A stretch of DNA of 6,305 bases from an uncultured Butyricicoccus sp. (GTDB lineage: Bacteria; Bacillota; Clostridia; Oscillospirales; Butyricicoccaceae), in NCBI GenBank assembly GCA_959018045.1, contig CAUEJN010000067.1, positions 1 through 6,305 of the forward strand. Reading direction: 5' to 3'. A program made the translations under genes and the position numbers. A model generated the notes under the pieces. It searched no databases. It was not told where the DNA came from and saw only the letters and a program-made list of their open reading frames with translations. Of this stretch, positions 1 through 5,298 are shown one piece after another; position 1 is the first letter of the stretch; the number at the start of each line of letters is the position of its first letter.

Positions 1-1163
1 GCGGGTACCTGTACGCTGCCGCTCTGGCTGCGCAGGGCAGCGCTGAGCGAAATGGCATAGGTCGAGGTGCGTCCGCCGATCGGCATGTTCACATAAATGC
101 GTCCGGTCTGCTGGCTGAACACACCGCCCTGCTCGGTCGCGCTGTAATCGACCTGCTTGAGCACGACATTGGAGCCGCTCACCAGCTCATTCAGCACGCC
201 CGGCATAAAGGAAAACGCATATCGTCCATTTTGTGCACTCACGTCCATGACCGCACTGACCGGAATGCGGGCATCTGCCGTGCCCAGCGTCACCGGCTGC
301 GCAGCCTTGACCGTTTTTCCGTTCTCGTAGCGATAGAGCGTATCGTTTTTCTGGTACAGTCCCATGATGAGCGTGCCATCCTGCCGCAGTTCAGCCGAAA
401 AGTCCTGACCGTCCACGGTCAGCGTACCGCTGCACGCAGCCTTGTTGTAGGCGTTGTCGGTGATGGTTGCGGTCAGATCGTAGGTGCGCGCACCCGACTG
501 GGCATTCTGCATGCGCACCTGATCGTACGCCTGACAGCTCTGGAACAGGGTCAGCGTATCCGATGCCTTGCTCGCGCTGACGCTGCCGCGCTCCACGAGT
601 GCTTCGAGCAGCATGTCTGTCCCGTCCGCCGTCGGACGGCTGAGCGCAGTGTAGCTCATGGCAACCACATGGTCACGGAGGAAAGAATCGGTGTCACAGT
701 TGACCTCGTCAATCACACCCAGCGTCTCGGCGTAGTTCAGCGCGGTCTTGTAAGTATACCCATTTCCGTCCTCGTATCCCAGTGCACGCAGCAGGAAAGT
801 TGCGTATTGCTGTGCGCTGCACGTATCGCGGGTGCCGAACTTAGTGTCGCTGACACCGACGGTCAGCTTGTTCTCGTACAGCCAGCCGATATAGGGTGCC
901 GCCCAATCGGGTACGTCAGTAAAGGGGACGTCATAGTTTCCGGCCATCGCCGCATCTTCCTCTCCCAGCAAACGTACCAGCATAATGGCAGCCTCGGCAC
1001 GGGTGGGTGTGCGGTCGAGTTCATAACCGTTCTGCGTACCGACAAGCAATCCCATATTTTTGAGCGCATCGGCACAGTGTGTAAAGTTTGCCGCACCGGC
1101 CATACCAGTCAAAGCAGCAGCGGCCAACACGCCTGCGGTCGCTCTGCGCATCCATTGTCTCAT
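1..1163 (-). CDS. SLH-domain secreted protein (slhA), 3'-truncated by the window edge
   Basis: The reading frame is open from an ATG at 1163 to the left edge, giving 387 residues without a stop, so the C-terminus is missing. The start is supported by AAGGAGG at 1175-1181, 11 nt upstream; a second in-frame ATG at 1151 is less well placed. Residues 1-24 form a signal peptide (Arg-rich start, Ala/Leu core, AGA cleavage site), so the product should be exported. Three SLH-like repeats follow: about 27-67 (with TRAEAA), 80-130 (PFTDVPDW, then CSAQQYATFLLRALGY) and 136-176. SLH repeats in other bacteria bind pyruvylated secondary wall polymers. Residues from about 195 on are beta-rich and align by eye with the C-terminal modules of slhB and slhC. 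It diverges from ldh and has its own promoter at 1200-1229. Its function beyond envelope attachment is unknown. The repeats are clear; the role of the C-terminal part is inference. Confidence 0.88.
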   Translation of the reverse strand, partial: MRQWMRRATAGVLAAAALTGMAGAANFTHCADALKNMGLLVGTQNGYELDRTPTRAEAAIMLVRLLGEEDAAMAGNYDVPFTDVPDWAAPYIGWLYENKLTVGVSDTKFGTRDTCSAQQYATFLLRALGYEDGNGYTYKTALNYAETLGVIDEVNCDTDSFLRDHVVAMSYTALSRPTADGTDMLLEALVERGSVSASKASDTLTLFQSCQAYDQVRMQNAQSGARTYDLTATITDNAYNKAACSGTLTVDGQDFSAELRQDGTLIMGLYQKNDTLYRYENGKTVKAAQPVTLGTADARIPVSAVMDVSAQNGRYAFSFMPGVLNELVSGSNVVLKQVDYSATEQGGVFSQQTGRIYVNMPIGGRTSTYAISLSAALRSQSGSVQVP

Positions 1164-1199
1164 GCGGAAAAGTTCCTCCTTGTCCTGTTTTTCTTCTCC

Positions 1200-1229
1200 A
1201 TTGTATCACAAGCCTTCTGTTTCTGACAA
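1200..1229 (-). promoter_or_regulatory. Predicted sigma-A promoter of slhA
   Basis: On the minus strand, TTGTCA (1224-1229, five of six matches to the -35 consensus) is separated by 18 nt from TACAAT (1200-1205, five of six matches to the -10 consensus). The -10 is preceded by TG one base upstream, giving an extended -10. Transcription would begin near 1193, about 30 nt before the slhA start codon, leaving room for the ribosome binding site at 1175-1181. Confidence 0.65.
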
Positions 1230-1282
1230 AATAAATTTTTCCAGCCATCAAACCACAGCCAGTCGGACATGCTGTAAGTATT

Positions 1283-1288
1283 GGAGGG
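1283..1288 (+). promoter_or_regulatory. Ribosome binding site that sets the ldh start
   Basis: GGAGGG ends directly before an in-frame ATG at 1289, which is too close for initiation. A second in-frame ATG at 1295 lies 7 nt after the GGAGG core, a normal distance. The later ATG is therefore preferred, giving a protein that begins MNLQKCAVIG, with the Rossmann glycine motif at the distance from the N-terminus usual for this family. Confidence 0.75.
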
Positions 1289-1294
1289 ATGACT

Positions 1295-2236
1295 ATGAAT
1301 CTGCAAAAATGTGCGGTAATCGGCACCGGTTTTGTCGGTGCGACAGCCGCTTACACACTGGCGACGAGCGGTTTATTCTCCGAACTAATTCTGCTCGATG
1401 TCAACCGTACCAAGGCCGAGGGAGAAGCCGCCGACATCAGCCACGGCGTCTCTTTTGCTCAGCCCTGTGCTGTGCACGCCGGCGATTATCAGGATCTCAA
1501 GGACTGCGGTCTGGTCATTCTGGCCGCCGGAGCCAACCAAAAACCGGGTGAGACCCGCATTGACCTGCTGCACCGGAACGAAGTAATCTTAAAGAGCATT
1601 CTGGATGCCGTGCTCTCCGTTGCGCCCGACTGCATTCTGCTCGTGGTGTCCAATCCGGTCGATCTGCTCACCTATCTGGCGCAAAAGCTATCCGGGCTCC
1701 CCGCCTGTCGGGTCATCGGCACGGGAACCGTGCTGGACACCGCGCGGCTCAAGTATCTGGTCGGTCAATATTTACAGGTGGACAGCCGTAATATCCACGC
1801 CTTCATCATCGGCGAGCACGGAGACAGCGAGCTTGCCGTCTGGTCGTCGGCCAATGTTTCGGGTATGGATTTACCCGACTACTGCCGTATTGCAGGCAAG
1901 GAATTTTCGCAGTCGGTGCTGGACGACATCTATCAAAACGTGCGTGACGCAGCCTACCACATCATCGAGGGCAAAGGCGCGACCTATTACGGCATCGGCA
2001 TGGCGGTACTGCGCATCGCACGCGCCATCGTGCGCGGTGAGCGCTCAGTGCTTCCGGTGTCCTCAGTTGTTCAGGGTCGGTACGGCGTGGACGAAATCTG
2101 CCTGGGTCTGCCATCGGTCTTGGGTAAAAATGGCATCGAGACCGTACTCGATCTGCCGCTCAGCTATGAGGAGCGCAAGCGGTTGGAGTCCTCAGCCGCC
2201 AAGCTGCGCACCCTGCTCGATGAAATGAAAATCTGA
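1295..2236 (+). CDS. ldh: L-lactate dehydrogenase (NAD-dependent)
   Basis: Cytoplasmic enzyme of 313 residues, a normal length for the family, that reduces pyruvate to L-lactate and regenerates NAD+ at the end of glycolysis. The N-terminal Rossmann fold has GTGFVGA at residues 10-16, and Asp35 ends beta-2 (LLDVN), as in NAD-preferring enzymes. The substrate loop NQKPGETR (81-88) carries Gln82, the residue that selects lactate rather than malate (Arg in malate dehydrogenase), and the catalytic Arg88. NPVD is at 120-123. Asp148 and Arg151 lie in VLDTAR, the proton-relay His175 in GEHGDSE, and Thr230 in GATYYGIG. At the fructose-1,6-bisphosphate site of bacterial enzymes, the conserved His is kept (His168) but the usual Arg173 is Lys153. 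The start at 1295 is chosen over 1289 because of ribosome binding site spacing. The gene stands alone, divergent from slhA and convergent with slhB. No convincing promoter or Rex operator was seen upstream. Confidence 0.97.
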   Translation: MNLQKCAVIGTGFVGATAAYTLATSGLFSELILLDVNRTKAEGEAADISHGVSFAQPCAVHAGDYQDLKDCGLVILAAGANQKPGETRIDLLHRNEVILKSILDAVLSVAPDCILLVVSNPVDLLTYLAQKLSGLPACRVIGTGTVLDTARLKYLVGQYLQVDSRNIHAFIIGEHGDSELAVWSSANVSGMDLPDYCRIAGKEFSQSVLDDIYQNVRDAAYHIIEGKGATYYGIGMAVLRIARAIVRGERSVLPVSSVVQGRYGVDEICLGLPSVLGKNGIETVLDLPLSYEERKRLESSAAKLRTLLDEMKI

Positions 2237-2244
2237 ACAGACAC

Positions 2245-2279
2245 AAAAAGAGACCGCCCCAATGGACGGTCTCTTGTGT
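2245..2279. terminator. Bidirectional rho-independent terminator between ldh and slhB
   Basis: A 9-bp perfect stem pairs 2248-2256 (AAGAGACCG) with 2267-2275 (CGGTCTCTT) around a 10-nt loop, in which two more C-G pairs can form. Read on the plus strand, the hairpin begins 11 nt after the ldh stop and runs into TTGTGTTT. Read on the minus strand, it lies 16 nt after the slhB stop and its 3' arm merges into a run of Ts (2249-2245). It can therefore end both convergent transcripts; the minus-strand T run is the better one. Confidence 0.85.
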
Positions 2280-2291
2280 TTGCAAAAAATC

Positions 2292-3851
2292 TTACTTTGC
2301 AGGAGTTGCCGGGGTCAGCTCGGTAGCCGGAACAGACTCAGCGGTCTTGTCGGTTGCCGGAGCGGCAGCCTCGTCCTTCTTCTCCTCAGCAGGCTTTACT
2401 TCGGTTGCCGGAACGGTGGTAGCCTCTGCTGCGGTCTCAGCCTCAGCGGTCAGCTCCTCTACGGTCTTATACGTGTCCAGATCGGTCGGGTACTTGACCT
2501 CAACCGCGTTGCCAACCTTCTTTGCAGACATGTTCATCTGCATGGTAACGTCAACCTTCATGCCCAGCATCTCCATGTTCATTGCCATGTCAGCCTTCTG
2601 GTCGTACAGACCGCCGTTCTTGAAGGTAACCTCAACGTCAGCCTTGCTCAGATCCAGAGCCAGCTTGAACATATCCTCGGTCAGACCCTGTGCCTTCATT
2701 TCCTCGGTCAGCTCAACCTGGGTGGTCATCTGGCTGAACAGCTCAGCGAACAGGCCGTTGAATGCCTCGGTGTTGTAGCTCATCTTGTAGGTGTTGCCAT
2801 CCTGCGAGATGCTGTCTACCATGCACAGCGGCATAGTGGTCATGCCGGTCAGCTGCTGCATATCAAAGCCCTTGAGCACGGTCTTGAGGTCAAGAGCCTG
2901 CTTCATCTTGGAGCCCATCATATTGGTGTATGCGAAGCCGTCCTTGACGTACATTTCCATCGGAACGTCCATCTTCGCGGTCTTGCCGTCCTCGGTGGGT
3001 ACGTTTACGGTCAGAGAGCCGGTCATAGCCATCTGCATCTCTTCGAGCTTCGCCGGGTCAGCCTTAACCTGTACGTTGAACTTGCCGGAAGCGTCAACGC
3101 TCAGATCTTCAACCTTCATGTTCATGGTGAAGTCAGCGGTTGCGTCAGCCGAAGTGGTTGCAGCGACAGCCTTGTAAGCCTCATTAAAGTTGCGCAGAGC
3201 CTCGAAGGTCTTCTGTACCGGAGCTGCCTTCTCAGCGTCAACAGCCTTGTCGCCCACCAGCTTGGTCAGCAGGTCGGTCTCGCCGGACTTCGGAGCGACA
3301 GACAGTGCGGTGTAGCTCATTGCAACAACGTCGTCACGCATGAAGTCATCAGCGTCCATGTTGAACATATCGACTACGCCCTTCTCGGTTGCGAAATCGA
3401 TTGCCTTATCGTAAGTAAAGTCGCCGCCCTCTGCATCGGAGTAGCCCAGTGCGCGCATCAGGAAGGTGGTATACTGCTGTGCGGTGCACTTGTTGCCCGG
3501 CTCAAAGGTGGTTGCGGTTGCGCCGGAGGTCAGGCCCTGGTCGTACAGCCATGCAACGTAGGGCTTTGCCCACTCGTAGCCGTTGTCCAGATCGGTGAAC
3601 GGGAACTTGTCTGCGTTTGCCTCATAGTAAGTCTTGGCCTCTGCCTCCTTGCCCAGCAGGCGAACCATCATGGTTGCAGCCTCTGCACGGTCGGGAGCAC
3701 GGTCGAGATCGTAGCCTGCCTCAGAACCCTGGAACAGACCCAGATCCTTCAGCACATCTGCGCTGGAGGTAAAATCAGCAGCAGAAGCGCCCGATGCCAG
3801 CATAGCGGCTGCGAGCGAACCAATTACCATGGACTTCATTACTTTTTTCAT
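2292..3851 (-). CDS. SLH-domain secreted protein with Met-rich LolA-like module and Pro/Ala/Thr tail (slhB)
   Basis: Exported protein of 519 residues from the ATG at 3851. A TTG at 3857 extends the frame by two codons, but sits only 4 nt from the ribosome binding site. Residues 1-24 are a signal peptide (MKKVMKSM, hydrophobic core, ASA cleavage site). SLH-like repeats lie at about 27-67 (with DRAEAA), 85-137 (FTDLDNGYEW, then CTAQQYTTFLMRALGY) and 145-186, followed by a block at 191-209 shared with the paralogues. Residues about 215-455 are beta-rich with alternating Met (for example MAMNMEMLGM and VTMQMNM) and resemble LolA/LppX-like or DUF6612-type lipoprotein domains; that assignment is from memory of the pattern. 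About 456-519 is an Ala/Pro/Thr/Glu/Lys-rich, probably disordered tail. Codon use is strongly biased (GAG, AAG, CTG, GCA/GCT), unlike slhA and slhC, which suggests high expression. It is probably an abundant wall-associated protein. Its ligand is unknown. Confidence 0.93.
   Translation of the reverse strand: MKKVMKSMVIGSLAAAMLASGASAADFTSSADVLKDLGLFQGSEAGYDLDRAPDRAEAATMMVRLLGKEAEAKTYYEANADKFPFTDLDNGYEWAKPYVAWLYDQGLTSGATATTFEPGNKCTAQQYTTFLMRALGYSDAEGGDFTYDKAIDFATEKGVVDMFNMDADDFMRDDVVAMSYTALSVAPKSGETDLLTKLVGDKAVDAEKAAPVQKTFEALRNFNEAYKAVAATTSADATADFTMNMKVEDLSVDASGKFNVQVKADPAKLEEMQMAMTGSLTVNVPTEDGKTAKMDVPMEMYVKDGFAYTNMMGSKMKQALDLKTVLKGFDMQQLTGMTTMPLCMVDSISQDGNTYKMSYNTEAFNGLFAELFSQMTTQVELTEEMKAQGLTEDMFKLALDLSKADVEVTFKNGGLYDQKADMAMNMEMLGMKVDVTMQMNMSAKKVGNAVEVKYPTDLDTYKTVEELTAEAETAAEATTVPATEVKPAEEKKDEAAAPATDKTAESVPATELTPATPAK
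2302..2416 (-). repeat. Short degenerate repeats encoding PAT motifs in the slhB tail
   Basis: Three near-identical 16-base copies on the plus strand begin at 2320, 2350 and 2401 (core TCGGTTGCCGGAACGG, with one to three differences per copy), plus a weaker partial copy near 2303. On the coding strand they specify the recurring Pro-Ala-Thr units of the tail: VPATEV, APATDK, VPATEL and TPATPAK. Such a stretch is prone to slippage or recombination, so tail length may vary among strains. Confidence 0.6.
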
Positions 3852-3861
3852 TTCCAATCAT

Positions 3862-3868
3862 CCTCCTT
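3862..3868 (-). promoter_or_regulatory. Ribosome binding site that sets the slhB start
   Basis: A perfect AAGGAGG on the minus strand lies 10 nt before the ATG at 3851 but only 4 nt before the in-frame TTG at 3857. The spacing, the stronger start codon and a standard MKK signal-peptide beginning all favour 3851. Confidence 0.75.
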
Positions 3869-3885
3869 CAGGATACCTATGGGAT

Positions 3886-3913
3886 ATTATAGCACTTTAC
3901 CCAAAGAAAGCAA
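3886..3913 (-). promoter_or_regulatory. Extended -10 promoter of slhB
   Basis: A perfect TATAAT on the minus strand (3886-3891) is preceded by TGC, giving the full TGnTATAAT extended -10. A weak -35, TTGCTT (3908-3913), sits 16 nt upstream. The predicted transcription start is near 3879, leaving a leader of about 28 nt that holds the AAGGAGG. The strong -10 fits the high-expression codon pattern of slhB and means slhB need not depend on read-through from slhC. Confidence 0.75.
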
Positions 3914-3961
3914 GGCGAACAGGCGATTTTCCCGCATTTGTTCATTAATTTTTTACAAAGA

Positions 3962-4024
3962 AACAGGAATGAATCAGATACCTTTTAGGACATCTGTCAC
4001 TCCTGTTCTCAGTTTCAGAAACTG
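3962..4024 (-). terminator. Probable terminator of the mscS-slhC operon
   Basis: After the slhC stop the minus strand carries a small perfect hairpin (4010-4024: CAGTTT, loop CTG, AAACTG) and then a larger imperfect one at 3962-4007. The outer stem pairs AACAGGA (4007-4001) with TCCTGTT (3968-3962); a G-U pair and three more pairs follow, then an asymmetric internal loop, AGAT/ATCT and CCT/AGG. The exit is T-rich (TTTCTTTG) rather than a pure T run. This reads as a modest intrinsic terminator lying upstream of the slhB promoter. Confidence 0.55.
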
Positions 4025-4037
4025 TTATTAGATATTT

Positions 4038-5285
4038 TTACGGCGTGTTCGAGATCTTGATATAGCTTGAATAGCCGCTCGGCAGAGAAAATGCCGGTAC
4101 ATCTGTCGTTTTTACCGTCTCGGTCGATACGCTGTACATAACATCGTGAAGCGTCATATACAGCGAGCTGATGGCCGGAATTCCCTTGTCGTCAAAGGTC
4201 AGCTGCGCCGCACCCTCAGACAGCGTCATGGTATAGGTCTGTCCTTTTTGCGTAATATCGCCAATCAGGCTGCGCGCCGGCATGGGCGTCATCACAAGCG
4301 ACAGGATGTTGACGTCACGCAGGAAAGCTGCGACCTGATCGTCACGGTAATCGCCTGCCGTCCAGGGTGAAATAGAAATACCGCTGCTGTCACGCAGTAC
4401 GATGACCTGCTGGGACACCGAATGACCGCCATTTAACGCAATCGACAGCATGCCGTCCAGCCGCGAGCGACTGTCCTCGTTGATGAGCGTGCCGTGCAGG
4501 CTCATGCTGTTGCCCTTGCCATCGTCCAGAATAGCGGCAAACACTTCACTCTGATACGGTGCACTCGCCTGTACCCGATTGGTCAGTGCGGTAATCTGCG
4601 CAGTCTCGGCGTGTACCGACTCGGCCTTCTTCGCGTCCACCGCACCGTCCTGTACCAGCTTGCCGAGCAGGTCGGTCTCGCTGCCCTTGGGCTTGAGCTC
4701 CAGCGCCATACGGCTCATCTGTGCCGCATCATCTCGACGGAAATCGTCCAGATCGCACGAGAAATTGTCGATCAGACCAATGCGCATACCGAACGACAGC
4801 GCGTTGTCATAGGTAAAATCGCCCGCCTGATCGGAATAACCCAGCGCACGCAGCATGAGTGCGGTGTACATCTGCGCGGTACACGGCGACTCGGGGTCAA
4901 ACTTGTCATAGCTTGCGCCGCGAATCATGCCGCGATGGTAGAGCAGATTGACATACGGCTTCTGCCAGTCCTGCAAGTCGGTAAACGGTGTTCCGGCAGC
5001 CTCCTTGGCTTCCTCCTCCAGTCCAAGCAGACGCACCAGCATAACCGCTGCCTCGGCACGGGTGCATGGCCCTTCCAGCTCATACACCGGACGGCCAAAG
5101 CGGTCTACACCCGCGCCCTGGAACAGTCCCAGCTCATACAATACATCCGCACTCGCGATATAGTCCGCCGTGGGCATATTTTCTTCCACCACCTCTTTGG
5201 GCGGCGGGGTCATCTCGGACACCACTGCGCCCGCCGAACCGGTCAGCAGTCCGACGGCGCAAAGTCCTGCAAGCAGTCGTCTCAT
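4038..5285 (-). CDS. SLH-domain secreted protein (slhC), co-transcribed with the MscS-type channel gene
   Basis: Exported protein of 415 residues. The ATG at 5285 follows AGGAGG (5292-5297) by 6 nt. Residues 1-20 are a signal peptide (MRRLL, hydrophobic core, AGA cleavage site), followed by a Pro/Glu-rich linker of about 20 residues. SLH-like repeats lie at about 41-88 (with CTRAEAAVMLVRLLG), 100-150 (PFTDLQDW, then CTAQMYTALMLRALGY) and 157-200, then the family block SETDLLGKLV. Residues about 220-415 are beta-rich and align by eye with slhB: the stretch around MTPMPARSL and GQTYTMTL matches MTTMPLCMV and GNTYKMSY in slhB. The protein ends soon after FSLPSGYSSY, without the long tail of slhB. 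It begins 13 bp after the channel gene's stop, so it is probably translated from that gene's mRNA. Wall attachment is likely from the SLH repeats; the function of the C-terminal module is unknown. Confidence 0.92.
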   Translation of the reverse strand: MRRLLAGLCAVGLLTGSAGAVVSEMTPPPKEVVEENMPTADYIASADVLYELGLFQGAGVDRFGRPVYELEGPCTRAEAAVMLVRLLGLEEEAKEAAGTPFTDLQDWQKPYVNLLYHRGMIRGASYDKFDPESPCTAQMYTALMLRALGYSDQAGDFTYDNALSFGMRIGLIDNFSCDLDDFRRDDAAQMSRMALELKPKGSETDLLGKLVQDGAVDAKKAESVHAETAQITALTNRVQASAPYQSEVFAAILDDGKGNSMSLHGTLINEDSRSRLDGMLSIALNGGHSVSQQVIVLRDSSGISISPWTAGDYRDDQVAAFLRDVNILSLVMTPMPARSLIGDITQKGQTYTMTLSEGAAQLTFDDKGIPAISSLYMTLHDVMYSVSTETVKTTDVPAFSLPSGYSSYIKISNTP

Positions 5286-5298
5286 TGACTTCCTCCTG

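Noticed and set aside
231..1226. Open reading frame of 331 codons on the plus strand opposite slhA
   Set aside because: It is antisense to slhA, whose SLH repeats, signal peptide, promoter and ribosome binding site are clear. The plus-strand product has no recognisable motif.
1164..1294. Rex redox-repressor operator upstream of ldh
   Set aside because: TTGT and ACAA half-sites are present at 1201-1211 but only 3 bp apart. Rex sites have them about 10 bp apart in an 18-bp palindrome, so this does not fit.
1605..2228. Open reading frame of 207 codons inside ldh in another frame
   Set aside because: It is a frame-shifted reading of ldh; its composition (Ser, Arg, Pro, Cys, Trp) is typical of an out-of-frame translation.
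2262..4031. Open reading frame of 589 codons on the plus strand opposite slhB
   Set aside because: It is the shadow of slhB: the biased codons of slhB give few stops on the opposite strand. Its product is full of Leu, His, Cys and Gly with no recognisable domain, it begins inside the terminator hairpin, and slhB has a signal peptide, SLH repeats, promoter and ribosome binding site.
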